A DNA stretch of 64,000 nt from Sepioteuthis lessoniana (Eukaryota > Mollusca > Cephalopoda > Myopsida > Loliginidae). This document shows positions 32,221 through 42,577 of the stretch, piece by piece (the stretch's first letter is position 1; every line of letters begins with the position of its first letter). Location: positions 21,056,717 to 21,120,716 of the forward strand of contig OY757904.1 in NCBI GenBank assembly GCA_963585895.1. The letters are read 5' to 3'. The position numbers were made by a program, and so were the translations under genes. The notes under the pieces are model-generated. The model made no database searches and was not told the DNA's origin. It saw only the letters and a program-made list of their open reading frames with translations.

Positions 32221-33005
32221 GATAACATTTTTAATCGAGCCCGAGCTGATTTTGGATGTTCTCTGAAAAGGAGCCAGTTATCCAGCGCACTAAACCAGGC
32301 GGTCGTGAAGAAGCTTTAATGCAGAAAAAACGAATGAACCTCTGGCGTTCCTTCTGAAAATGCTTTTCATAATCTGTTTATCTCTTTTCGGTGACTACTA
32401 TGAAAGGTGAGTAACAAATAAACTTTCATATCAAGCGAACCAACGGACGATGTTTTTGCGTTCGTCACTTTTCATCATGATGAGGTTACCACGAGGTCCG
32501 TTTGAAACCTACGGGCTAGTGCTACACCCATAGACTATTTAGAACCATGGTATTACATACAAACAAATGTTTATTATTAGATACTGTTATATTAAAGTCA
32601 GAAATACTTAAAACAATTTAGCAATATACAAATAATTTGTAATGAGGACAGTTAAATCTTTGCTAAGGATTAAAATAATCATTAGTAACAAAAAACCATA
32701 TAATTCCTTTTAAATTATGGTGATAGATAGGAATAACTCAAACTATATAACTGTGCAAACAAGTTCTTAAATAAGAATTGTTAATTTGAATCAGATGATT
32801 ATATATGAAATTGTTTGTATTTGAAAGAAATGTTTAAAACCATACAAACATGTGCAAAAAATTCATTATAGATCAATAAAAAAAATTGTTGTTAGAATAC
32901 AATTAAACGTTAAAATTTAGTTATTATAGTTAAACATTCACAAATGAATCAAGTTTTCGCTTAAATAACCCTTTAGGAGTTGATATGCCGTTAAACACAT
33001 AAACC
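32221..33005. repeat. C-type subrepeats and tail relic
   Basis: TTTTGTAGATAACATTTTTAA at the start is standard C-array sequence. From 32560 to 32900 loose subrepeats recur (GAAATACTTAAAACAATTTA; GGAATAACTCAAACTATATA). A diverged tail lies at 32970-33005 (AATAACCCTTTAGGAGTTGA). The block 32370-32450 shares TATCTCTTTTCGGTGACTAC with 27.47 kb. Confidence 0.5.
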
Positions 33006-33395
33006 ACATTGAATAAACCAAATAAAAACATGTAATTATTAATAGAAATACGTTGTTTACAGTTTTATATTTCACTACTTATATATAATTACTCACATGG
33101 TCAAAAAAAGTTAGACTCAGGGAAATCAACAAGACGTAAAAAATAATTTTCCAGAAAGAAAAAAACGACAGGGAAATATTCTCCAAACCAAAATAGAATT
33201 TAATATGTGTTTCAGCAAAAGTATATTCCTTTCTCTCGTCACCCAAAGATTAAAATATCCGCTGTTTTTCTTTAAAGTCAAGTAAACATAATGATTTCTT
33301 ATTCAACTCAGATGTTTATACTCTTTAGTAGTTAAAATACTGAGCCATTTGCTTTTTCATCGCACATACAACTCTCCCAACACACACATACACGC
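33006..33395. other. AT-rich DNA, nothing recognised
   Basis: No feature seen. Confidence 0.4.
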
Positions 33396-33397
33396 AC

Positions 33398-33481
<84 letters not shown>
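33396..33481. repeat. Compound microsatellite (AT)n(GT)n
   Basis: A short AT run then about 33 GT units. Confidence 0.97.
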
Positions 33482-33483
<2 letters not shown>

Positions 33484-33910
33484 CACCCGTGTACTGCAAA
33501 GCTGTTCTAACGAATTGAGTACTCTGGTATCCGATTGCGCAAAATATAAACAAACGAAAACTAATACAAAATGCGTTCCTGAGCTGATGAAGTTCATCAA
33601 AATAGCTGAGCGGTAAGATACTTGCGTAAATTTAGGCGAGTTTTGATCCCAGCTTGAAACGTCCTTCGTGTCTAGCCATACGGTCGGGTTGTGATACAAC
33701 GAAACAGTCTGCCTGTGGATGACTATATATATATATATAAGTTTTGAGAAACTAACAGAAAGAGAGAAAAAACTTGGAAGTTTTCAACCAGAAAAAAATT
33801 TTATTGAACGAGCATTTATATAAGCAATCTATATTTTGCTTATTAAAGTTTCCGATAACATCAGATGATTAAATAAGCAAAAATGAATTTAGATTTTGAT
33901 TGTTTATATA
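33482..33910. other. Intergenic DNA
   Basis: At about 33603-33650 TAGCTGAGCGGTAAGATACT and GAGTTTTGATCCC resemble weak A- and B-boxes of an old tRNA-derived SINE. Nothing else recognised. Confidence 0.35.
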
Positions 33911-35462
33911 CACTCCTGGACAAAAATATGACCACCCTCAAAAAAGAAGAAAAAGAAATTGTTTACAATTTCTAAATTTTGAAAATCAAATATATGAAAG
34001 ATAAGGTTAAGAGACATTTAAATTTGAAATAAGAAGAAATTTTAATTTTTTTCTTATGTATATTAGCATTTATGCTAAATTTAAAAATTTATTTTGACAT
34101 AAATATAAGACCACAGATAAAAACTAAAGAAAAAAGGACTTGATTTAATTGAAAAATTTATTATATATAGTCTACGTAATAAAGAAAAGCTATTAAAACT
34201 GTAATACTTAAAATACTAAAAACATAAATGTCTAAAGGAACTAAATTATCTGATTTTGAGAAAAGCGAGATTACAGCTCTGAAAAGAGCTAGTATATCTC
34301 AGAAAAAAATTCAAAGGCCTTAGGACGCAGTAAACCCGTTATCTGCAATTACTTGAAAAGTCTAAATAAGTATGGAAAAAGAAAACCGACTGGCAGACCA
34401 GAAAAATTATCATCACAATTCAAAAGAAGAATTTTTGGTGAAGTACAAAAGAAAACTTCGTTAACATCAAAAATATTGAAATCTCTAGTGGATGCTCCTT
34501 GCAGTACTTGAACAATTAGAAGGCATTTAAACAACGAAAAAATTAAGCATAAGAAAAGAATTAATGGTCCAAGGTTAACTAAGAGCTCTAAGAAGCTCAA
34601 AGAGAAACGACTGTAACGTGCACGTCAATATCAAACAACGAGTGCTAAAGAATGGCGAAAAGTTGTTTTCTTGGACGAAAAGATATTCAATTTAGACGAT
34701 CCAGATGGCTTTCAGGAGTACTGGCAAGCAAAAAAATTCCAGAAGAGAATTGGAAGAGGATCTCTTATGATCTGGGGGGGAATTCTCATCTTTAGGAAAA
34801 CTTAAACTATATTTTGCCTGTGGTCGACAAAAACAGCCGATTATGTGAAGATGCTTGATAATTTATCCCTCGCACAAGAAAGGCGACGTCTATGTGGAGA
34901 AGAATGGATTTTTCAACAAAATAATGCTGCAATCCCCAATGCATCAATAACAAACAAGTACTTCCTTGAACAAAAAATAAGACTTCTTGACCACCTAGCG
35001 TGCTCTCCAGACCTCAATCCTATAGAAAATTTGTGGGCATTAATTGATGCAAAAGTCTATGCAGGGGGCCGACAGTACTCAGCAATTTCTGGACTCAAAA
35101 ACGCAATCTTAGACGCATGGAAAAATACTTTCGGCTCAACTTCAGAAACTAGTTAATAGTATGCCTGGCCGAATTTTTGAGGTTATTAAAACTAACGGAG
35201 GATTTTTAGAAAATATTAATTAAAAGATGTGCTTTTATATTCTATAGTTCTGCTCATTAGTCTTATATTCATGTCAAAACAAAATTTTAAAATTAAGCAT
35301 AAATGCTATAATACATATAAAAAATGAATTGAAATTTCTTGATCGGTAAAATTTAATTGTCTTTATACCTTACCTTTCATATATCTGATTTTCATTATTT
35401 AAAAATTGTTAACAATATATTTTTCTTCATTTTTGAGGGTGGTCTTATATTTTTGTCCAGGC

Positions 35463-35465
<3 letters not shown>
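33911..35465 (+). mobile_element. Tc1-like transposon with about 200-bp terminal repeats
   Basis: The left arm (33911-34112) begins CACTCCTGGACAAAAATATG; the right arm (35260-35465) ends CTTATATTTTTGTCCAGGCG, and the two are imperfect inverted repeats throughout. TA flanks both ends. Within each arm the outer motif GGACAAAAATATGACCAC is echoed at the inner end as GACATAAATATAAGACCAC, the IR/DR layout known from some Tc1-like elements such as Sleeping Beauty. The right side adjoins a (TA)n array, so the target was probably TA-rich. Confidence 0.92.
34228..35223 (+). pseudogene. Tc1-like transposase, broken
   Basis: N-terminal DNA-binding part from 34228 (MSKGTKLSDFEKSEI, RSKPVICNYLKSLNKYGKRK, GRPEKLSSQFKRRI), then the catalytic domain: WRKVVFLDEKIFNLDDPDG with the first Asp (about 34655-34710), WIFQQNNAAIPNAS where the second Asp of the family is Asn (about 34907-34945), and SPDLNPIENLWALI with the final Glu 35 residues after that Asn, the DD34E spacing. 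Frameshifts near 34318 and 34778 and stops near 34508 and 34614 break it. The Asn and the stops mean it is inactive. Confidence 0.88.

Positions 35466-35466
<1 letters not shown>

Positions 35467-35524
<58 letters not shown>
35467..35524. repeat. (TA)n microsatellite
   Basis: About 29 TA units touching the right end of the Tc1-like element. Confidence 0.95.
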
Positions 35525-35527
<3 letters not shown>

Positions 35528-35965
35528 TTTGCGTGTGTGCGTTCGTAAAGTGTTTGATACATTACAAAATAGTTTGTTTGAATATTCCCAATCAAATTCA
35601 AAATAAATAAACAATCTCAGTTCTTTATAGACACACTTCGTAAAGAATTGTTTTCGTTTAAAAGAATATTCTAGATACAATAACACTCTTACTACGGCTA
35701 ATCTGATTCCTTACAACTATTTCCTGTTCCCAAAATATTCAGCACTCAACTCCTTGGTTGTTATTTCAAGACTAATAAGAACATATAATATACAACGAAC
35801 CAACTGAAAACAGTGCCAGCCGAAAACTTCCAACACTTTATTCTAGTATTGGCTTCAACGTCTTCGTTGTTGTGTAAACTATTTTAAAGGACATCCTCTT
35901 GATTCATAAATAAGTCGTATATAGAAAATTGTTTCACAATTAGGCTTATTACTAAATAGACTGGT
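35525..35965. other. Intergenic DNA, nothing recognised
   Basis: No feature seen. Confidence 0.4.
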
Positions 35966-36215
35966 AGCGCTCATGGTGAAATGGTTATCATCGTAGGAAA
36001 TGGACACAACGACCTCGAGTTCAATTTCTGGATAAGGCTATTAACATATCACATAGTGTTAATTCTCCGTCCCCCACGCTAATTAGTAAGGCAGACTGAG
36101 CTCTTTAACCATGGATCGGCAACCGGTCAAGGAGAAGGAAAACAAGGAATTCAAACCAGTTGTGCTCTGCTTAAAAATTGGGCTTGTGTCGCATCCTGCT
36201 CGTGGGGAAGGGGTT
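35966..36215 (+). mobile_element. SINE-D, shortened core
   Basis: Head GCTCATGGTGAAATGGTTAT and CGAGTTCAATTTCTGG; part of the shared core (ACCCTTGGGAAAGGTATG) is deleted; tail ends CTGCTCGTGGGGAAGGGGTT. Confidence 0.75.
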
Positions 36216-36316
36216 TGATACATACTTACAAGCCCAACTTCTGAAGTATCCAAAACAATCGTACAATTTCAGTGAATAAATGTTTAAGTCTTAGTTGTAA
36301 TTTAGAGACCACGTCT

Positions 36317-36900
36317 CACCGCCAGTTGTCTGGGGCAATAAAATACGCCGACTGCAGAGAGGTAAAACCCCCAACGAAGATACCAGTTGGCTGTGGGTGG
36401 CCACCCGTAATACTTGAGTACGGGGTCCTAGTGGCTGAGTAGCCAAAGTAGTTATGTGACCTGTAACACTCCACTTTCACTCTTCCAGGACATAACGGCT
36501 GGTCAGAGAGGCCTGATACGATCAATCGGCTGGTCATGTCAACCCCGAGCACCTAATAGGATTGTCTTGAACGCATTCTTCAAATTGGTCCCGTGGCCAG
36601 CACTCAACCCTATTTCAACTTAAAGTTACTAAAAGGGGATGGCTGAGGGTCAATTGCACTGAGATAGAAATACTTAAAGCAATTTAAACTGTGTGCAAAC
36701 GATTAATATCAAATAGAGTTATTAGTGTTAGATAGGAATACTTGAACAATTTAACTATGTGCAAATAAATGATGACTCATTTAAAAATAAATACCTTCAA
36801 ACTATTAGCTTACAGATGATATATATATATATAACCGTATTTAGTATCAAATAACGCTCAACGGTTTATATGCCATTAAATCAAATAACCATAGCCAATC
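36317..36900 (+). mobile_element. C element, forward, with foreign middle
   Basis: GTTGTCTGGGGCAATAAAAT and CGCCGACTGCAGAGAGG match the start of the GC-richer domain; 36400-36540 does not match other copies; GAGCACCTAATAGGATTGTC resumes it. Subrepeats follow from 36660, and a diverged tail with CAACGGTTTATATGCCATTA closes near 36870. Confidence 0.6.
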
Positions 36901-37159
36901 TACCACCAGTGAACCTGTTGCTTGGCTGTGTGACCGACAGTAAGAAATAATTACACAAGGACTAGCGAATTTTTGAAAAGGGTTAGTCAATTATTTACTG
37001 ACAGATGACAAAGAAAAACTTCAATTTCGAAGCTAGCAAAACCAATCCCCCACCTCGGGTACGATTTATTGATTCCTCAATCGAATCAAAAAACCTACTT
37101 CACATCTTTCAGATTTGATACTGGTCTAGAGTGAGGTTGAAGCACAATAATGATATGAG
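36901..37159. other. Intergenic DNA, nothing recognised
   Basis: A phrase ACCAGTGAACCTGTTG is close to one at 26.92 kb; otherwise unassigned. Confidence 0.35.
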
Positions 37160-37720
37160 TGGTATTTTTCTATGCCATAACACTATAGTTTGGACCGGTT
37201 ACTGGTACCAAACAATATGTTTTAAAATGTTTGCACGGCATCAAATATAGTACTATCGCTTGGCCGTGAGTTTTCAGGGTCGAATACTATTTATGACTAT
37301 GCCGTGGGATTTTACGGTCGAATCCTGCGTTTGACTGTGCCATGGGTTTTAAGGCACCAAATATAATACAATCTTTTGGCCTGGCACCAAATGTAACATT
37401 ATGGTTTGCACCGTCTGGGCACTTACCTTGGGCACGGTACAAAATATAGTACTATGGTTTGGCCCGGCATCAATTATAACACTATCGCTTGGCCGGTACC
37501 AAATTTGATACTATGTTCTGGGGTTGATTACCATTTGTAACGCTATCGTTTGAGTCCGGTGCCAAATGTAACAATATCTTGGCACAGCACCACTGGAACA
37601 ATATCGCGGTCTCCGATACCCAATGCCGATACCAGCGCTAAATGTAATACCGTTGTGTATGACAATACTTGTACCAAATGTAATAATAATGATTGGTCTT
37701 ATCCTAGTAACGGTGCAAAA
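37160..37720. repeat. Degenerate minisatellite of GGCACCAAATGTAACACTAT type
   Basis: The phrase [GG(C/T)ACCAAAT(A/G)TAA(C/T)ACTAT(C/G)] with TTGGCC recurs at irregular steps of about 30-50 bases (near 37216, 37358, 37386, 37440, 37470, 37498, 37560). Order and spacing are too blurred for a precise unit. Confidence 0.7.
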
Positions 37721-37937
37721 GGCGGTACTATAGTTGTCACGGTACCTTGTCACGGTACCTTTACGTACCGACGTTGTGTTTGAAAGAGTCACAGATAGGG
37801 AATGACACAATTCATTTGGAACTTCCGACGGTCGCAGTGATTCATTGGAACAAAGTTGCCAGGGTGTTAGCAATTCAAAAACAAGAACTCTTCGTCAACA
37901 ATTAACAATCATTTATTGTTCGATGTTCAGACTGCAT

Positions 37938-37991
<54 letters not shown>

Positions 37992-38364
37992 CTGTAAGGG
38001 CCTATGAACAAAGACAAAGAGACTCCCCCACAACCCGACCAAATTCTCTGATCGCAAACTTCTAACTGACCGACAGGCAACTTTTTCAAAATTCGCTAAT
38101 TTTTATATATCTAAATTCAGGATATCGGTAGGGTGATGTCATCTTGTTAAGTTATTGCGTCACTCAAACGTGTCCAAATTCACTGTTTTCATTTCCTCAA
38201 TTAAACTTGAGACAAGACATGAATCTATTTTGTTTACATTTGGGTCTTCCAATTTGACTTACATTTCCGTTCAAAGATTTCAGCTAACTTAACGGCTAAC
38301 TGAAAAACATGTGACCTAACCAAACCAGATAATTAAATAATTAACCATCACGGCAACTGATGGG
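37721..38364. other. Unassigned DNA with (AG)n
   Basis: An (AG)n run of about 25 units lies at 37940-37989. The flanks (37770-37930 and 37990-38330) carry no recognised gene. Confidence 0.5.
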
Positions 38365-38660
38365 GGTGTCCTCGTGGTGTAATGGTTAAAGCGATGAACT
38401 GCGGAATCGTAGTACGCGAGTTCGTACTCCAGTCGCGCTATTACGTTCACTTTCGGGCAAATACCCTTGGGAAAGGTATGAACCCCCTTATTCTCCCTCC
38501 ATTTATGGATAAATAGTAGGACGGACTAGGTTCTTCAGCCTTGGTGAGGCAACTAGTCTAGGAGAATGAAAACTCTGAATTCAAACCTGTTAAACTCCGC
38601 TTAAAAATTGACCTTGTGTCATATCCTGCCCGAGCGGAGGGGTTGGTAAATAGTTCCATC
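38365..38660 (+). mobile_element. Chimeric SINE: B head and core with D tail
   Basis: From GTCCTCGTGGTGTAATGGTT through GAGTTCGTACTCCAGTCGCG to ATACCCTTGGGAAAGGTATG and AACCCCCTTATTCTCCC it is SINE-B. After the shared core it becomes SINE-D: the stem-loop GACTAG..CTAGTC (38524-38558), then AATTGACCTTGTGTCATATC and GCCCGAGCGGAGGGGTTGG. Both halves are well preserved. Confidence 0.92.
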
Positions 38661-39209
38661 ACGGCAATTGGGTCTTAATGTCCATGTGTCAGACTTTTTT
38701 TTCCTGATATGAAACCATCGTCATCTCTTTGAGCCCAGCAATTTACAACAAGACTGCAACGCAACGTAGTCAATATTATTTCTCTTGTTTTTATCGCAGC
38801 TTGTGCTGATACAGCATTTTGGGTTAATACAGCGCATTGGATGGCTACAACCGAGTTAATCTCGGTATGAAAATAGATATTTCTTTCATTCCTGTGGTAA
38901 TTTTCAGGTCAATAAATTTTATTGACACAAACCTTTGATGTCTTTAATTTGTATTCAGGGAGAAGAAACGTCCTAATCTTTCTCAAATGATTCTTATAGT
39001 CTTTATGCAGGTGTGTTTGAAGCTGCTAGAAAAATAGTTTATTTTCTTTCCCAAGAAAGATGAAACTCTCAAGTCACCACATACTGAACTGATTAAAAAA
39101 ACAGGATACACTATTTTTCAAAAAGAGTAAGATTGTCAATATCTAAATGGGAAAATCTTAACCTTAAAGTTACGAGCAGAAGCAGTCGACGAATAAGCAA
39201 AAAATTTAA
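38661..39209. other. Intergenic DNA, nothing recognised
   Basis: No feature seen. Confidence 0.4.
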
Positions 39210-39470
39210 TGGAATATTGTATTGGTCTAATGGGTAGATCGTTTGCCAATGGCTTGAGAGACCAGGGTTCAATCCCAGGTCGAGTCATACCAAAGACTCA
39301 AAAAGAGGAACTTGATGTCTCCTTGCTTAACACTCAGCACTATAAGGTAAGGATCAAGGGTAAAGTTGAGCAACCCAAGGAAAAGAGTAGTGCGCTTCTC
39401 TACACCTCGGTGTTGTAGCTATTGAAAAGGGTGCCTTCGAGTCGCCCTCGATCACGGTCGCAAGGTTTAC
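39210..39470 (+). mobile_element. SINE-F, forward
   Basis: Head TTGGTCTAATGGGTAGATCG (A-box) and AGGGTTCAATCCCAGG (B-box), body AAGACTCAAAAAGAGGAACT, 3' end GTCGCAAGGTTTACTTAT. Confidence 0.88.
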
Positions 39471-39489
39471 TTATATATATATACTCGTA

Positions 39490-40420
39490 TGTAGTGTACA
39501 GTTGTGGTTGTTCCTATCGCATTCCTTCGTAGGCTCAGACATATCTTTGCCGTGACAATTCAGTGATCAGAGGACACCCTTAAAAGAGGAATATGCCGCA
39601 CAATTCAATGTGTTATTATTCCATTTCTTACTTATGATGATGTAGTCTATCTGTGCTTTAGCGTTATTTGCGAAGGTGTAGGTCCATAGTTTTCCCTTTC
39701 TTTTCTGAAATTTAGTATTAATGCATGTTAATCTATTTTCTTGTGTGAAATCCGTTAGATATTTCCCATTTCTGTTTGACGAGTTGTGTAAACTGAATTT
39801 GTTGTTTACGTTTTTATCTATTTGGACATTCATGTCTCCACCGATGATTAGAATGTTGACTTTTGTGAGGGATATTAGAGATAAATGTACGTTAACATTA
39901 AGAAACAAATTCGATGCACTTCAGGAGATATCAGAAATACCAACTCCGAATGATGAATATAAGAATTTCGTCAATGTCCACATAAAAGTGGTAGCAGAAC
40001 GCATACAAACTAAACAAAGAGCTAAACGTAGAGTCTCCTGGGTGACATTAGCGGCTAGGAAATAAAGGGGCGACATAAAAACCGCATCCCTATGCAATAG
40101 GAGGAACCCAACCAATATCAATGCTCAGAAACTTAAAAAGGCACAAAATGAACTAACGTATACCTAAAAGAACAAACAGATCTATAAGATTAGAGACTCG
40201 GTTGATGATAGACAATCTAGAATAGCATGGAAGACAGTAAACGAAGTGAGTAGAAGGAAGAGTACTGCGACAGCTAAACTGAAAGCTGCCAGCCAAGAAA
40301 AATGAATATACCTGTGGAAACAACGTTTCGAAAATTTACTCGGAAAACCCCGAAAGCTACGGATGAACCAATCGCAAAAATTATTAGTAATTAATTAGGC
40401 ATTCTAAGCCTTACCCAGAA
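39490..40420. pseudogene. LINE with inverted 5' part (endonuclease minus, linker plus)
   Basis: The minus strand from about 39865 down to 39490 encodes part of an APE-type endonuclease: NILIIGGDMNVQI, NRLTCINTKFQKRKGKLWTY, AQIDYIIISKKW. The plus strand from about 39868 encodes what should follow: RDIRDKCTLTLRNKFDALQE, then NEVSRRKSTATAKLKAAS and LWKQRFENLLGKP up to about 40340. The two halves meet head to head near 39865. This is the arrangement produced by twin priming during target-primed reverse transcription. Stops and shifts are present in both halves. The reverse transcriptase proper is absent. Confidence 0.8.
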
Positions 40421-40524
40421 AAAAGAGCAAGGGATGAATATTTCTTGAGGTTTCACTTCTAATAAAACTAGAAAAACTAGTTCAGATTTCTCTCTAAATT
40501 TCTGTGCAAGTATAACTAAACAAA

Positions 40525-40925
40525 GGTGAGAGTTTTGCCACAAAAGGATAAAATAGAAGCCAAAGCAGTTATAAAGTATTTGCAAACAAAAGGCATGAAA
40601 CCCAAGAAAATCTACGAGGAAATGGTATAGATATTCTGATGATTCCTCTTCCTATGCAACTGTGTAGAGTAGGGACAGCACAAAATACGACCCTTGGTCA
40701 GAGTGTCTAAAATCCTCAATTACTGATCAAATAGTTGATGTCATTCACAGAATGGTTTTGAATGACAAACGTCTTACTCTCCAGCAGACGGCTAAGTCCA
40801 TAGGCATTAGTTTTGGTTCGGTTCACAGTTTTAACAGATTTTGGGAATGAGTAAAGTGTCTGAAAGATAAGCTCCATGAATGATGACGCCAGAGCACTAG
40901 CTAAAAAAGGTTTATATTTCCAAAA
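40525..40925 (+). pseudogene. Mariner-type transposase N-terminal part
   Basis: Frames give KDKIEAKAVIKYLQTKGMKP and KKIYEEMV, then across a gap ITDQIVDVIHRMVLNDKRLT with LQQTAKSIGISFGSVH, a helix-turn-helix typical of mariner-like transposases. The catalytic domain is not present. It sits directly after the inverted LINE and directly before a C fragment. Confidence 0.65.
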
Positions 40926-40929
40926 CACT

Positions 40930-41066
40930 CTGAATTCGCCAAAGCTCCAAAATTACTGGAGCCTAACCATCAGATTGTTTAATGTCATATCCGGGACACT
41001 CGTTGGGAGTCTTACCTCTCTGCAGAGACGCAGTCGGTGTATTCTACAGGCCAGCTGATTAGGCTA
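40930..41066 (-). mobile_element. C element fragment, reverse
   Basis: CCAAAGCTCCAAAATTACTG to GTGTATTCTACAGGCCAGCT, the 5' half of the domain only. Confidence 0.75.
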
Positions 41067-41067
41067 C

Positions 41068-41200
41068 ATCATCATCATCATCATTATCATGTTGTGCCGC
41101 CAGCTCTGATATCCCTGGCCATCTCTCGCCACTTCTCCCTATCATCCATCGCCTCCGGCAGGTCTTCAGAGTTACATCCTGTGTCTTCACATAGCTTTAG
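41068..41200 (-). pseudogene. LINE 3' end, short
   Basis: CATCATCATCATCATTATCA tail then the C-terminal coding end (reverse of WRERW-like and EDLP-like parts at 41110-41190). It stops at ATAGCTTT. Confidence 0.75.
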
Positions 41201-41222
41201 GCTACATAACTGTGTGCAAATT

Positions 41223-41345
41223 AGTTCAGTTTCTTTGTTTAATGACCAATCAACTTTTGAGGGTTATTTAATGTCACTGCCGTCCTCGTAGAAGAACAAT
41301 AGTACTTCTATTTAACCAATAGCTGGGGGAATGATAGGGTTTAAG
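41223..41345 (-). mobile_element. SINE-B 3' half, reverse
   Basis: TTTCTTTGTTTAATGACCAA, diverged hairpin, CGTAGAAGAACAATAGTACT and TTTAACCAATAGCTGGG. Confidence 0.7.
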
Positions 41346-41416
41346 TCAAAAACTGGGTTATGTCACGGATTTTGGAACCAATTAAGGTCGTAGAGCTGCG
41401 TATGAGTATATATATA

Positions 41417-41554
41417 CAGGGTGTCCCCCCAAAAATGTATGCACATTAAAAATAATTGTAAACGTAGAATTTTATTATTTTAAATGTGTAAAAATATTTT
41501 ACAAGTATCATTTTATTGTTTATTTTTAATGCGTATACTTTTTTTGACACCCTG
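41417..41554. mobile_element. Mariner-type MITE, 138 bp
   Basis: CAGGGTGTCCCCCCAAAAAT at the left and TTTTTTTGACACCCTG at the right are terminal inverted repeats that continue inward (GCACATTAAAAATAA against TTATTTTTAATGCG). TA flanks both ends. It has no coding capacity. Confidence 0.9.
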
Positions 41555-41569
41555 TATATATATATAGTT

Positions 41570-41579
41570 TGTTTGTGTA

Positions 41580-41610
<31 letters not shown>

Positions 41611-41957
41611 AAAGAAACTTTGTGTTTTTCCAACAGGAGACTAGTACTTTCAACAACGTCTGTGAGCTTTGACATCAAGAAGTAATGTTCAGAAGTTTTT
41701 GAACAAGCACAAAATATTGTTCGATATTTAATTCGATATTTATAGTGCCATTTAGAATTTTGTCCAGAGGGGATCCTAATACACTAACTGATTTATCAAA
41801 TTTTACAAATGTCACTCTTTATCCGCCTTTTTAATCTCCTTGATCAATTCTAAACAACATTTTAAAAGAACGTAAATAAGGCTTCTGTAACATTGTAACG
41901 ACGCATGAATAAACAAATTATTCTAAAAAGTCTGCAGCTAGAAGAAAGACGAGTTGA
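41570..41957. other. (GT)n and unassigned DNA
   Basis: (GT)n of about a dozen units at 41585-41610; the rest is AT-rich with no feature seen up to the target duplication of the next SINE. Confidence 0.5.
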
Positions 41958-42245
41958 AAAGAGGTCCCCACGGACTTTCTCGAAACATATGTATGGCACT
42001 AGACCTTGGTGTCTAGTTCAAGCCATAACCCGGCATACGTGCTCGAACCCACATTTGGGTTCGTGAAACTGTTTGCTTCATCAGGCTCACATTGTACCAA
42101 GTGAGTCGATGAGCAGCATAGACCAGCAGGGTTCGAGTCTCGGCTCGTTCCCGACCTTCCTCTCCCCTTTATCCCTACTTTAATCGGCCTTCGGGCTTTT
42201 GACCTTGTGTCAAGTCCTGTCTGGTGGGAGGCAGCGACAAATAAA
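41958..42245 (+). mobile_element. SINE-G, complete, with 16-bp target duplication
   Basis: AAGAAAGACGAGTTGA occurs at 41942-41957 and 42246-42261. Inside: stem CTAGAC-CTTGGT-GTCTAG near 42000, a central tRNA-like segment with CACATTGTACCAAGTGAG and the B-box GGGTTCGAGTCTC, then CTTTAATCGGCCTTCGGGCT and GGTGGGAGGCAGCGACAAAT. The tRNA-like part lies in the middle, not at the 5' end. Confidence 0.88.
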
Positions 42246-42440
42246 AAGAAAGACGAGTTGACAAATTTCACCATCGGTAGGCAAGATATAACAAAATATG
42301 TTTGATCTAATCCTGCGAACAGAAAAAAAGCAGTTGCCCAGGATTTGCCGAAGTTACCAGACTCAATCGGCCTTCTAAGTGTTGGCGGAGACTGGCCACG
42401 CGATTCTGATCCCATCAAGCGGAATTAAAAGTAACGGATG

Positions 42441-42577
42441 ATATTCATTTAAAGTGCGCTCATTAATTTGAAAAATTTGACTTTCTCTTTTGAACTCTGG
42501 CCTTGAAATACCATCCGGCTTGTCTAAATAAAACTGGCAATTCAAGTAAGAAAATGTTCAATTTTTTATAAAATATT
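42441..42577. repeat. Direct repeat, left copy
   Basis: ATATTCATTTAAAGTGCGCT, GACTTTCTCTTTTGAACTCTG, AATTCAAGTAAGAAAATG and TTTTTTATAAAATA recur in the same order at 43154-43294. The two copies are diverged by roughly one base in five. Confidence 0.8.

Noticed and set aside
33325..33699. Protein with His-Thr repeats across the GT microsatellite
   Set aside because: The frame is created by (GT)n and (AT)n and has no support outside them; the same holds at 4.8, 19.2, 30.0, 35.5 and 56.8 kb.
37511..37873. Coding frames in both strands of the GGCACC-type repeat
   Set aside because: They arise from a tandem repeat lacking stops in some frames and show no domain.
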